A stretch of 64,000 nt of DNA from Sphingomonas sp. 7/4-4 (GTDB taxonomy: Bacteria; Pseudomonadota; Alphaproteobacteria; Sphingomonadales; Sphingomonadaceae), in contig NZ_CP115960.1 in the NCBI RefSeq assembly GCF_027941955.1, positions 2,728,001-2,792,000 on the forward strand. The letters are read 5' to 3'. Positions 27,562-37,107 of the stretch are shown here, in pieces. Positions within the stretch are counted from its first letter, which is position 1. Each line of letters begins with the position of its first letter. The notes under the pieces were generated by a model. The model did no database searches. It was given only the letters and a program-made list of their open reading frames with translations, and was not told the DNA's origin. Both the position numbers and the translations under genes were made by a program.

Positions 27562-28901
27562 TCAGGCGGCCGCCTCGCGCACTGCGTCGCATACCCGGTC
27601 GACCACCGCCTCGACCTGACCGCGATCGTCGCCCTCGGCCATCACCCGGATCACCGGCTCGGTGCCTGAGGCGCGGATCACCAGCCGGCCATTGCCGTCC
27701 AGCTCGGCTTCGGCGGCCGCGATGGCGTCCTTCACCCGCGCATCGTCGAGCGGCTTGCCGCCCTTGAAGCGGACATTCTTGAGTATCTGCGGCAGCGGAT
27801 CGAAGCGGTGGAGCACTTCGCTGGCCGGCGCGCCGGCGCGGACCAGTTCGGCGAGGACCTGCAGCGCCGCGACGAGGCCGTCGCCGGTGGTGGCATAGTC
27901 CGAGAGGATGATGTGCCCCGATTGCTCGCCCCCGACATTGTAACCGGAGGATCGCATCTTCTCGAGGACGTAGCGGTCGCCCACCGCGGTCCGCACCATG
28001 CCGAGGCCCTGTGCGGCAAGATGCCGTTCGAGCCCGAGATTGGACATCACCGTCGTCACCAGCCCGCCCCCGCGAGGCGGCCCTGCCGCGCCCAGCCGCC
28101 GGCGATCAGGGCCATCAATTGGTCGCCGTCGATCACCCGGCCGGTCTCGTCGGCGACGATCAGCCGGTCGGCGTCGCCGTCCAACGCGATGCCGATCTGC
28201 GCGCCGCTCGCGACCACCGTCTCGCACAGCGTGTCCGGCGCGGTCGAGCCGACGCCGTCGTTGATGTTCTTGCCGTTGGGGGTGACTCCGATCGCGATCA
28301 CTTCGGCGCCGAGTTCCCAGAGCGCCGAGGGCGCGACCTGATAGGCCGCGCCATTGGCGCAATCGACCACGATCTTGAGCCCGTCGAGCGTCAGATCGCC
28401 CGGAAAGGTGGACTTGGCGGCGTGGATATAGCGTCCCCGCGCATCCTCGACGCGCCGCGCCCGGCCGATATTGGCGGCGGGCGCCAGCGGGACCTCGCCG
28501 TCGATCAGCGCCTCGATCGCGAGCTCGTCTTCGTCGGAGAGCTTGTAGCCGTCGGGGCCGAACAGCTTGATGCCGTTATCGGCATAGGGATTGTGGCTGG
28601 CCGAGATCATCACGCCCATGTCGGCGCGCATCGATTGGGTGAGCAGCGCCACCGCCGGCGTCGGCATCGGCCCGACGAGCACCACGTCCATGCCCACGCT
28701 GGTGAACCCCGCCACCATCGCGTTCTCGAGCATATAGCCCGAAAGCCGGGTGTCCTTGCCGATCACGACGCGGTGCCGGTGATCGCCGCGCGCGAAATGC
28801 GCACCGGCCGCCATCCCCACCTTCATCGCCATCGCCGCGGTCATCGTCGAGACGTTGGTCGTGCCCCGAATTCCGTCGGTACCGAAATATTTTCTTGCCA
28901 T
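27562..28901 (-). CDS. glmM: Phosphoglucosamine mutase (frameshift)
   Basis: Converts glucosamine-6-phosphate to glucosamine-1-phosphate for peptidoglycan and LPS precursors; essential. It starts [13 protein letters not shown]. Phosphoserine S102 is in MISASHNP. The metal loop is [10 protein letters not shown], the sugar loop GGEQSGHI and the phosphate loop [13 protein letters not shown]. One G is missing in the run at 28067-28071 (expected [15 protein letters not shown]). Repaired length is 1341 bp, 446 residues, standard. It diverges from the SLC1-type symporter gene. Confidence 0.94.
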
Positions 28902-28972
28902 GCCCTGCCTGTTCGCGCCCTTGTGGCGTTTCGTGCCCGCAGAGATAGCGGCGAAAACTACAAAGGGCGAGC

Positions 28973-30244
28973 ATGTCGCAACCTACCCGTATCCTCCTCG
29001 CATTGATCGCGGGGCTCGTCATCGGCGTGATCGCCGCCAACTGGTCCCCGAATGTCGCGCTGCAGGTCGCAGACTGGGTTCAGCCGATCGGCACGATCTG
29101 GCTCCACGCATTGCAGATGACGATCGTGCCCCTGGTCACTTCGCTGCTGATCACGGGAATCGCCGCAACCGCCGAGCGGGCCAAAGCGAGCCGCCTCGCG
29201 ACGCGCGCCTTCGTCACCTTCATCGTCCTGCTCTGGGTTTCCTCGGCATTGGGAGGCGCGCTGACGCTCGGCTTCCTCGACCTCTGGCCGCTCGATCCGG
29301 GCGCCGCCGCCGCGCTGAAGGGCGCGCTTGCGCAGGAAGCGCCCAAGATCGGCGAGGTACCGCCGTTCTCCGACTTCCTCATCGCGATGGTGCCGTCGAA
29401 CCCGGTCACTTCCGCCGCGAGCGACGCCTTCCTGCCGCTGATTCTGTTCACTACCGTCTTCGCCTTCGCAGTGACCCGCCTGCCCGCCGAGGAGCGCCAG
29501 CGCCTGACCGGCTTCTTCGAGGCTTTGGGCAATGCGATGCTGGTGGTGATCAACTGGGTGCTGTGGCTCGGACCGATCGGCGTCGGCGCCCTGGCCTATG
29601 TCGTCGGCGCGCGCGCGGGCACCTCGGCGTTCGGCGCGCTGCTCCATTATGTCGCGGTGATCTCGGCCGTCGGCATCGTATTGTGGCTGCTCGCGGCACC
29701 CTTCGCCTGGATCGCCGGCCGGGTATCGCTGCTCCGCTATCTGCGCGCGGTCGGCCCCTCGCAGGCAGTCGCGCTCAGCACCCAATCGTCACTGGCGAGC
29801 CTGCCGGCGATGCTCAAGGCGACCGAGAAGCTCGACGTGCCCGTCGCGCATTCGGGCGTGACGCTGCCGATCGGCGTCGCGATCTTCCGATGGACCGGCC
29901 CGGCGATGAACTTCGCAGTCGCGATCTATGTCGCGCACTGGTTCGGCATCCCGCTCGGGCCCGGTCAGCTCGCCGCGGGGCTCGCCGCAGGGGCGATCAC
30001 GACGATGGGCGCGGTCGGGCTGCCGGGCACGGTGAGCTTCGTCAGCTCGATCGCGCCGATCGCCATTGCCATGGGCGTGCCGATCCTGCCGCTCGGGCTG
30101 CTTGTCGCGGTCGAGACGATCCCCGACATCTTCCGCACGCTCGGCAATGTCGCGATGCAGGTGTCCACCACGCGTGCGGTCAGCATCCGCTCGGGCGACG
30201 TCGACGAGTCCGCTAGCGAGGCCGACGCGCTGCTGAGCGAATAA
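28973..30244 (+). CDS. SLC1-family (dicarboxylate/amino acid) transporter with altered ion motifs
   Basis: 423 residues with the glutamate-transporter fold: eight membrane helices and two re-entrant loops. HP1 is recognisable in [13 protein letters not shown] and the TM7 region in [14 protein letters not shown]. The sodium-binding NMDGT of TM7 is replaced by FRWTG. In TM8 the D and R of DIFRT are kept, but the sodium-ligand aspartate after NV is glutamine (NVAMQV). The transporter may therefore use another ion or none. The substrate (acidic amino acid or dicarboxylate) is a family guess. Confidence 0.88.
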   Translation: MSQPTRILLALIAGLVIGVIAANWSPNVALQVADWVQPIGTIWLHALQMTIVPLVTSLLITGIAATAERAKASRLATRAFVTFIVLLWVSSALGGALTLGFLDLWPLDPGAAAALKGALAQEAPKIGEVPPFSDFLIAMVPSNPVTSAASDAFLPLILFTTVFAFAVTRLPAEERQRLTGFFEALGNAMLVVINWVLWLGPIGVGALAYVVGARAGTSAFGALLHYVAVISAVGIVLWLLAAPFAWIAGRVSLLRYLRAVGPSQAVALSTQSSLASLPAMLKATEKLDVPVAHSGVTLPIGVAIFRWTGPAMNFAVAIYVAHWFGIPLGPGQLAAGLAAGAITTMGAVGLPGTVSFVSSIAPIAIAMGVPILPLGLLVAVETIPDIFRTLGNVAMQVSTTRAVSIRSGDVDESASEADALLSE

Positions 30245-30247
30245 GGA

Positions 30248-31155
30248 TCACTCGACCCAGTCGAGCCCGATCTCGCGATAGAGCGAGCGGTCTTCCTCCC
30301 ATTTCGGGTTGACCTTGACGTGCAGGTACAGGTGCACCGGCACGCCCATGATCCGCGAGAGTTCGGCGCGGGCACGGGCGCCGATCTCCTTGATCCGCGC
30401 GCCGCCCTTGCCGAGCACGATCGCGCGCTGGGTCTCGCGTGCGACGAGGATCTGCTGGTGAATCTCGACCGAACCGTCGGGCCGCTCGGAATATTTCTCG
30501 GTCTCGACTGCGCTCGCATAAGGCAGCTCGGCATGGAGCTGGAGATAGAGCTGCTCGCGCGTGACTTCGGCGGCGATCATCCGCTCGGTCGCATCGGACA
30601 CCTGGTCCTCGGGAAAGTGCCAAGCGCTCTCGGGCATCGCCGCGGCGAGCGCGGTCTTGAGCTCGGGGATACCGTCACCGGTCTGCGCGCTGACGAAATA
30701 GGTCTCGTGGAACGGCAGCATCTCGTTGAGCCTCGCGGCGTGGCCGAGCAGGCGCGGCTTGTCGGCGATGTCGACCTTGTTGAGGATCAGGATTTTCCGC
30801 TCGGGGCGGCCCGCGAGACTCTCGACCACCTGCTGGACCTTTAGCCCCGTCCCGCCCTTGCCGTCGACCACCAACGCGATCAGGTCGGCGCCTTCCGCGC
30901 CTTCCCACGCCGCGGCGACCATTGCGCGATCGAGCCGGCGTTCGGGCGTGAAGATGCCCGGCGTGTCGACGAGGATCAGCTGGGCGTCCCCTCGATCGCG
31001 ATCCCCATCAGCCGCGCGCGCGTGGTCTGCGCCTTGGGACTGACGATCGCGACCTTCTGGCCGACGAGCGCATTGACGAGCGTCGACTTGCCCGCATTGG
31101 GCGCGCCGACCACGGCGATCACGCCGCAATGTGTGGTGGGGGTGGGTTCGGTCAT
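30248..31155 (-). CDS. era: GTPase Era (frameshift)
   Basis: Ras-like GTPase for 16S rRNA maturation and 30S assembly. G1 is [11 protein letters not shown] (N-terminal frame), G3 is LVDTPG, G4 is LNKVD and G5 is VSAQTGDG. The C-terminal KH domain contains [13 protein letters not shown]. One G is missing at 30988-30991 (expected [16 protein letters not shown]). With it the gene from ATG 31155 is 909 bp, 302 residues. era normally follows rnc directly; here a GIY-YIG gene and repeats stand between. It is convergent with the symporter. Confidence 0.94.
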
Positions 31156-31177
31156 TGTTCTCGCGGTTCGGGCTAGC

Positions 31178-31260
31178 GCCCTTCGACAAGCTCAGGGCGA
31201 ACGGTATTTAGCTTGCGCCCGGGTTCACAACAGCCGTTCGCCCTGAGCTTGTCGAAGGGC
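31178..31260. repeat. REP-like inverted pair, copy B
   Basis: Units at 31178-31204 and 31234-31260 are perfect 27-bp reverse complements with a 29-bp spacer. The stem ends are GCCC/GGGC. The repeat lies between the era start and the GIY-YIG gene, and its right unit is read as the last codons of that gene. Confidence 0.88.
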
Positions 31261-31549
31261 GGCCATCGTCCTGGCGATTTCGCGCCAGTATAGACAATCG
31301 CTCCCAATCGCCAGCGATCAGCGCTTCCTTCTTCGCGCGGCTCCAGCCTTTGATCCGGCGTTCGGTTACGATCGCTTCGTACCGGGTCGGAAACTCTGCG
31401 CACCACACCAGTTTCACCGGCAACCGGCTCGAAGTGAATCCTTTGATCACGCCGGATTGATGCTGCGTTACGCGCGCTTCCACGTCTTCGGCGTGGCCGG
31501 CATAATAGGCGCCATCCCGACAGCGGAGCAGATAGACCCAGAAGCCCAT
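31208..31549 (-). CDS. GIY-YIG family endonuclease-like protein
   Basis: 113 residues. The GIY-YIG signature appears as VYLLRC then AYYAGHAEDVEARVTQH, followed by the conserved arginine and glutamate (RYEAIVTERRIKGWSRAKK). This is the small single-domain UPF0213-like group, whose function is unknown. The last 20 or so residues ([12 protein letters not shown]) are encoded by REP copy B, so the C-terminus was acquired from the repeat. The gene is flanked on both sides by REP pairs and interrupts the usual rnc-era order. Confidence 0.88.
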   Translation of the reverse strand: MGFWVYLLRCRDGAYYAGHAEDVEARVTQHQSGVIKGFTSSRLPVKLVWCAEFPTRYEAIVTERRIKGWSRAKKEALIAGDWERLSILARNRQDDGRPSTSSGRTAVVNPGAS

Positions 31550-31572
31550 CGCTTGAGACTGCGGCAGGGACG

Positions 31573-31646
31573 GCGCTTCGACAAGCTCAGCGCGAACGGA
31601 GAGAGGACGTATCTACCCACCGTTCGCCCTGAGCTTGTCGAAGGGC
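31573..31646. repeat. REP-like inverted pair, copy C
   Basis: Units at 31573-31599 and 31620-31646 face each other across a 20-bp spacer. The left unit has GCGC/GCGC around the core and the right one GGGC/GCCC. It sits between the rnc stop and the GIY-YIG start. Confidence 0.87.
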
Positions 31647-31652
31647 GCGTTT

Positions 31653-32345
31653 TTACTTCGCCAGCTTCTCCAGCAGCGCCGCCGCTGCCGCGGTCTCGGC
31701 TTCCTGCTTGCTCGTCCCGTCGCCCGTCGCCTCGGCGAGCTTGCCGATCGCGACCTTCACCTTGAAGCGTGGCGAATGGTTGGGGCCCGAGCGATCGACG
31801 ATCTCATATTCGGGCGGGCGGCGGCTGTGCGCGGCGGCCCATTCCTGGAGCGCCGACTTGGGATGCCTGGGTGCCTGCACCTGCAAATCGATGCGCTTCG
31901 CCCAGGTTTTCCGGATGAAGTCGCGCGCGGGCTCGATGCCGAATTCGAGATAGAGCGCGCCGATCAGCGCCTCCATCACGTCGCCGAGGACATTGTCGCT
32001 GTCCGCGGCGCCGTCCTCGCGTGCCTGTTTGCCGAGACGCAAATGCGGGACCACGCCCACTTCACGCGCGACATCGGCGCAGACCGGGCCGGTCACCAGC
32101 GCGTTGAGCCGGCGCGACAGCGCGCCTTCGGGTTCCTCGGGAAAGCGCTCGAACAGCCATTCGGCAATCACGAGGCCGAGCACCCGATCGCCGAGGAATT
32201 CCATCCGCTCGTAATTGGCGGCGGCCTGGCTGCCATGGGTCAGCGCGCGGGTATAGGCAGTGAGGTCGGCGGGCTTGCGGCCGAACGTCTCGGCGATCCA
32301 TCCCCCCAGCGCCGCGGTCAGAAGCCTTCTCCGATGCGGTCCCAA
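31653..32345 (-). CDS. rnc: Ribonuclease III
   Basis: Double-strand-specific RNase that processes rRNA and mRNA. The RNase III signature is ERMEFLGDRVLGLVIAEWLF, and the second acidic set is DNVLGDVMEALIGALY. The C-terminal dsRNA-binding domain starts at SALQEWAAAHSRRPPEY and ends KQEAETAAAAALLEKL. The start is uncertain: TTG 32345 lies within the end of lepB and gives 230 residues; a shorter start is possible. It is coupled to lepB, as in most alphaproteobacteria. Confidence 0.93.
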   Translation of the reverse strand: MGPHRRRLLTAALGGWIAETFGRKPADLTAYTRALTHGSQAAANYERMEFLGDRVLGLVIAEWLFERFPEEPEGALSRRLNALVTGPVCADVAREVGVVPHLRLGKQAREDGAADSDNVLGDVMEALIGALYLEFGIEPARDFIRKTWAKRIDLQVQAPRHPKSALQEWAAAHSRRPPEYEIVDRSGPNHSPRFKVKVAIGKLAEATGDGTSKQEAETAAAAALLEKLAK

Positions 32346-33180
32346 CGCGCCGCGGTGAACCAGGTCCAGGGCAGGAACCAGTTGGCGCTGCCGTCGGTCG
32401 ACCAGAAATTCACCACTGCCTTGCCCTCGAGATTCTCCAGCGGCACGAACTCGATGCCCCCATCGGCGTGGCTGAATCGGCTGTCGGTCGAATTGTCGCG
32501 GTTATCGCCCATCAGGAAGACATGGCCGGCGGGCACGGTGTAGATGCCGGTATTGTCCTTGGGATAGGTGCCCTGATCGAGCACCTCATAGGTCTTGCCG
32601 TTGGGCAGGGTCTCGCGGAAACGCGGGATGCTGCACACCTGATTGCCCGTCGCATCGATGTTCTGGAACTGCGGCTGGCAGCGCTGGAAATTGGGAGTGA
32701 TTGGCAGCACGAACTTGGCCACCTCGTCCTTGGGGATCGGCTTGCCGTTGAGGATCAGCTGGCCGTTGACCATCTGCACGCTATCGCCCGGCAGGCCGAT
32801 GACGCGCTTGATCCAGTCGGTATCGTTGCCGGGGGCGCCTTGAACACCACCACGTCGCCGCGCGCGGGCGTGCCGCCGAAGATGCGGCCCGGGATCAGCG
32901 GCAGGCTCCACGGTAGCGAATGCTTCGAATAGCCGTAATTCCATTTGGTGATGAACAGATAGTCGCCGATCAGCAGCCGCGGCAGCATCGATTCGGACGG
33001 AATCGAAAAGGGCGAGAAGATGAAGCTCCGCACCACGAACACGATCAGCGCGAGCTTGAGCAGGAAACTGCCCAGATCGCGCCATTCGGACTTGGGTTTC
33101 TCCGTCGCGGTCCCCACCGAATAAGGCTTCGGGGCTTCGGCTGCCGGCTTTTCGGGCTCGGTAGAGGGCACATTATCCAT
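32318..33180 (-). CDS. lepB: Signal peptidase I (frameshift)
   Basis: Inner-membrane peptidase that removes signal peptides; essential. A membrane segment (LLKLALIVFVVRSFIF) is followed by catalytic S64 in IPSESMLPRLLIGDYL. The catalytic lysine is in WIKRVIGLPGDSV, and box E is MGDNRDNSTDSR. One C is missing in the run at 32831-32835, just before GNDTDWIKR. Repaired length is 864 bp, 287 residues. ATG 33180 (MDNVPSTEPEK) is chosen. It diverges from pgi. Confidence 0.94.
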
Positions 33181-33284
33181 ATGGCGTGCTCTGCTTGGGC
33201 TAAGCGGGGAGGTCAAGCGGCTGAATCCGGCTGGAAGCGACCGGTGCGGGACGTTAGGGGCAGCCTGCATCCAAGGAGATGAAC

Positions 33285-34776
33285 ATGGCATTGCCCGACT
33301 GGTCGACGATCCGCGCCCTGAAATCCGCCCCGTTGCAGCAGCTTTTCGATGCCGATCCGGGCCGTGTCGCCACGCTTTCGGCCGATGTCGCGGGCATTCA
33401 CTTCGACTGGTCGAAGACGCATTTGACTGCCGAGGCAGTGCAGGCATTCGCGGGCCTGGCGGACTCGATGGGGCTCGCCGCCAGCCGCGACTCGCTGTTC
33501 GGCGGCCATGCGATCAACGTCACCGAGGGCCGCGCCGCCGAGCACAGCGCCGAGCGGGGCGAAGGCGCGCCCGAGAGCGTGGCGCGGGCGCGCGGTTTCC
33601 ACAGCCGGATGCGGGCGCTGATCGATGCGATCGAAGCCGAGGCGCTGGGGCCGGTGCGGCACATCCTGCATATCGGAATCGGCGGATCGGCGCTGGGCCC
33701 CGATCTGCTGGTCGACGCGCTGGGCCGCGATGCTGACCGCTACGATGTTGCAGTGGTCTCGAACGTCGACGGGCTGGCGCTCGACGAGGCTCTCGACCGC
33801 TTCGATCCGCAGGCGACGATCATCGCGGTCGCGTCGAAGACCTTCACCACCACCGAGACGATGCTCAACGCCGACAGCGCACTCGCCTGGCTCGAAGGGA
33901 ACGGCGTCGAGGACCCCTATGGCCGCGTCATCGCGCTCACCGCCGCGCCCGAAAAGGCGATCGAGTGGGAGTCGACGAGACTCGCGTGCTGCCTTTCGCC
34001 GAGAGCGTCGGCGGGCGCTATTCGCTCTGGTCGTCGATCGGTTTCCCCGCGGCGCTGGCGCTCGGCTGGGACGCGTTCGAGGAGATGCTCGAAGGCGCCG
34101 CCGAGATGGACCGGCACTTCCGCCTGACTCCGCTGGAGAGAAACGCCCCCGCCCTCGCCGCATTCGCCGACCTCTATTACACCCAGGCACGCGGCTGCGA
34201 GACGCGCGGCGTGTTCGCCTATGACGAAAGGCTGCGGCTGCTGCCGAGCTACCTCCAGCAGCTCGAGATGGAATCGAACGGCAAGAGCGTCACTGCCAAG
34301 GGCCAACCGGTTGAATGGCCGACCGCGCCGATCACCTGGGGCGGCGTCGGCACCGACGCGCAGCACGCGGTGTTCCAGCTGCTCCATCAGGGCACGCGGC
34401 TGGTGCCTGTCGAGTTCGTCGGCGTGATCGAGCCGGGCGACGGCCAGGCCGACGCGCATCACAACCAGCTGCTGCTCAACATGTTCGCCCAGGGCGCTGC
34501 GCTGATGGCGGGCAAGGCGCATGACGATCTGGCGCGCGCCTATCCGGGCGACCGGCCAAGCTCGACCCTGCTGCTCGACACGCTCGATCCGCGCACCTTG
34601 GGTGCGCTGCTGGCCTTTACGAGCAGCGCACCTTCGTCAACGCGGTGCTGCTCGGCATCAATCCGTTCGATCAGTTCGGAGTCGAGCTCGGCAAGGAAAT
34701 GGCCAAAGCGGCAGGAGCCGGCGGCGGCGACTTCGATCCCTCGACCACCGATCTGATCGCGCGCGCCTTTCCCTGA
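33285..34776 (+). CDS. pgi: Glucose-6-phosphate isomerase (two frameshifts)
   Basis: Interconverts glucose-6-phosphate and fructose-6-phosphate. Motifs: [49 protein letters not shown] (PGI signature) and, in the third frame, [17 protein letters not shown] (second signature). One G is missing at 33967-33969 and one T at 34616-34618; both repairs give 1494 bp, 497 residues. ATG 33285 is preferred to 33279 because AAGGAG ends at 33278 and needs a spacer. The enzyme would handle glucose released by the maltodextrin locus, among other fluxes. Confidence 0.95.
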
Positions 34777-34786
34777 AGCGCGCTCG

Positions 34787-35650
34787 TCAGGCGGGCACTG
34801 CCGCCTGCTCGACCAGCGTGGCGATATAGTCTTCGAGGCGCACGGCTCCGCGAACCGGATCGTTAGGAACCTCGAGATCATCGACGGTCGCCGCAGTCAT
34901 TCGCGCATAGCTTTCGGCGGCGGGGCTCGAGAAGCCGATCGCCTTGAACGCGGGCGTCCACTGGTCGCGCGGAATGGTCTCGACCCGCACCGTGCGGTCG
35001 AGCGCCGCCGCAAAGGCATTGGCGACGTCCTGCGGCGTATAGAGACGCGGCCCCTCGACGAAGAAAATGCCGGTGCGGTCGTCGGTCATCAGCGCGGCGG
35101 CATGCGCGCCAAGGTCCTCGGGCGCGACCATCGGCAGTTCGAAATCAGCGTCGAACATCGTTCGCAGCACGCCTTCGTCGCGCGCTTCCGCCAAACTCGC
35201 CGCCCAATTGGTGTAGTAATAGGCGCCGCGATTGACGGCGTAGGGAATCGGCTGGGCCGCGAGGCCGTGCTCAAGCTCCCATAATGTGTTCAGATCACCG
35301 CGCCGCTCGCCCGGTTGCGCGCCGTAGGTCGATTCCGCCACCAGCTTCTCCAGCCCGGAATCCGCGACCGCGGCAAGGATCGCGGCGACCGTGCCCTTTT
35401 CCTCCGCATCCGTGTCGGTGTGCGGCGCCGCGGGCGGGTTGAGCAGGAAGGCGCGTCGTCCGCTTTGAAACACGAAACGCAATGCTTCGACGTCATGGAC
35501 GTCTGCGATCGCGATCTTCGCGCCCTTCGCCTTCCATGCTTCGCCTTTCACCGGGTCGTGGCTGACGATCGTGACCGGCTCGTTTCTGGCGAGCAGCGCA
35601 TTGGCGACTGCCGACCCGACGTGGCCGGTACCGCCGAGGATGATGTGCAT
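34787..35650 (-). CDS. NmrA-like NAD(P)-binding protein
   Basis: 287 residues with an N-terminal Rossmann motif (IILGGTGHVGSAVANALL) and no catalytic YxxxK, as in the atypical SDR group of NmrA or quinone-oxidoreductase-like sensors. A conserved tail pattern (TPQDVANAFAAALDRTVRVE, QWTPAFKAIGF) follows. These proteins often sense NADP or act on small quinones; the substrate is not readable. ATG 35650 is the start. The 3' end overlaps a 7-bp stem (34788-34794/34801-34807) that may end transcription of both this gene and pgi. Confidence 0.85.
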   Translation of the reverse strand: MHIILGGTGHVGSAVANALLARNEPVTIVSHDPVKGEAWKAKGAKIAIADVHDVEALRFVFQSGRRAFLLNPPAAPHTDTDAEEKGTVAAILAAVADSGLEKLVAESTYGAQPGERRGDLNTLWELEHGLAAQPIPYAVNRGAYYYTNWAASLAEARDEGVLRTMFDADFELPMVAPEDLGAHAAALMTDDRTGIFFVEGPRLYTPQDVANAFAAALDRTVRVETIPRDQWTPAFKAIGFSSPAAESYARMTAATVDDLEVPNDPVRGAVRLEDYIATLVEQAAVPA

Positions 35651-35760
35651 GGTCCTTCTCCTAACCCGTATCGCAACCCCCGTCGCGCGCGCCCGTTCCG
35701 TTGGCATTCGGCGCAGGCGCGCCTATCTGCGGCTCCAGCGCGACGAAGCGGGAGCATTGC

Positions 35761-37107
35761 ATGGCCGACTATGATTACGACCTCTTCGTCATCGGCGCGG
35801 GGTCCGGCGGCGTGCGCGCTTCCCGCGTTTCCTCGGCCTATGGCGCGAAAGTGGCAGTGGCCGAGGAATATCGCGTCGGCGGGACCTGCGTGATCCGGGG
35901 CTGTGTGCCCAAGAAGCTGCTCGTCTACGGCGCGCATTTCGCCGAGGACCTGAAGGATGCGCGGCGCTTCGGCTGGAACGTGCCCGATTGCAGCTTCGAC
36001 TGGGCGACACTGCGCGACAATGTCCTCGCCGATGTCGATCGGTTGAATGGCCTCTACACCCAGGGGCTGGAGAATGCCGGCGCCGAGATCATCCTCGAAC
36101 GCGCCACGGTCACCGGTCCGCACGAAGTGACGCTGGCGAGCGGCAAGAAGGTCACCGCCAAATACATCCTGATCGCCACCGGCGCGCACCCGCACATTCC
36201 CGAATTTCCCGGCAACGAGCATGGCATCACGTCGAACGAAGCCTTCCACCTCGAAACCCTGCCCAGGCGCATCATGATCGCGGGCGGCGGCTATATCGCC
36301 AACGAGTTCGCCGGCATCTTCAACGAATTCGGCAGCCATGTGACCGTGGTCAACCGCACCGACGTGATCCTGCGCGGCTATGATCACTCGGTTCGCGACC
36401 GATTGCTCCAGATCTCGCTGACCAAGGGCATCGACTTTCGCTTCCACGCCGAATTCGAGCGGATCGAGAAGCTGGAGAATGGCTGCCTCAAGGTGTTCCT
36501 CACCGGACAGGAGCCGGTCGAGGTCGACGTCGTCCTGTTCGCCACCGGCCGCGTTCCCAATTCCACGGGCCTGGGGCTCGAAGAGCTCGGCGTGGAGATC
36601 GACGCCAAGGGCGCGATCAAGGTCGATGCGCAGAACCGCTCGAACATGGACAGCATCTATGCCGTCGGCGACGTGACCAACCGCATCCAGCTCACGCCGA
36701 TCGCGATCCGCGAAGGCCAGGCGTTCGCCGACACCGTGTTCGGCGACAAGCCCAGGACGGTCGACTACAACAGCGTCCCCAGCGCGGTGTTCAGCCATCC
36801 GCCGATCGCCGCGGTGGGCATGACCGAGGGCGAGGCGCGCAACAAGCTCGGCTCGGTGAAGGTCTATACCTCCGATTTCCGGGCGATGAAGAACGTCCTC
36901 GCCAACCGCAACGAGCGCGCGCTGTACAAGATGGTGTGCGACGGGATGACGGGACGCGTGGTCGGCATCCACATGATCGGCCCCGACGCACCCGAGATCC
37001 TCCAGGCCGCGGCAGTGGCAGTGAAGGCGGGGCTCACCAAGGAAGCGTTCGACGATACCGTCGCGCTCCATCCGAGCATGGCGGAGGAGCTGGTGCTGCT
37101 GAAGTGA
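35761..37107 (+). CDS. gor: Glutathione-disulfide reductase
   Basis: FAD flavoprotein that keeps glutathione reduced with NADPH. FAD motif FVIGAGSGGVRAS; redox-active C43-C48 in GGTCVIRGCVPKK; NADPH motif IAGGGYIANEFAGI; FAD motif YAVGDVTNRIQLTP; C-terminal catalytic HPSMAEE. 448 residues, the usual length for the proteobacterial type. It diverges from the NmrA-like gene by 110 bp. The stop meets the sir2 stop in the palindrome TGATCA. Confidence 0.95.
   Translation: MADYDYDLFVIGAGSGGVRASRVSSAYGAKVAVAEEYRVGGTCVIRGCVPKKLLVYGAHFAEDLKDARRFGWNVPDCSFDWATLRDNVLADVDRLNGLYTQGLENAGAEIILERATVTGPHEVTLASGKKVTAKYILIATGAHPHIPEFPGNEHGITSNEAFHLETLPRRIMIAGGGYIANEFAGIFNEFGSHVTVVNRTDVILRGYDHSVRDRLLQISLTKGIDFRFHAEFERIEKLENGCLKVFLTGQEPVEVDVVLFATGRVPNSTGLGLEELGVEIDAKGAIKVDAQNRSNMDSIYAVGDVTNRIQLTPIAIREGQAFADTVFGDKPRTVDYNSVPSAVFSHPPIAAVGMTEGEARNKLGSVKVYTSDFRAMKNVLANRNERALYKMVCDGMTGRVVGIHMIGPDAPEILQAAAVAVKAGLTKEAFDDTVALHPSMAEELVLLK

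Noticed and set aside
31156..31189. Longer start for era reaching into the REP element (MSKGAS...)
   Set aside because: That N-terminus is repeat sequence in the wrong frame; the conserved G1 motif is reached from ATG 31155 after correcting the frameshift.
27466..31646. CRISPR array
   Set aside because: The repeats are inverted pairs at irregular distances with coding genes between them, not evenly spaced direct repeats with spacers, and there are no cas genes.
3080..34618. Programmed ribosomal frameshifting as explanation of the broken genes
   Set aside because: No slippery heptamers followed by pseudoknots are seen, the shifts fall at different places in unrelated genes, and nearly all need the same kind of missing base.
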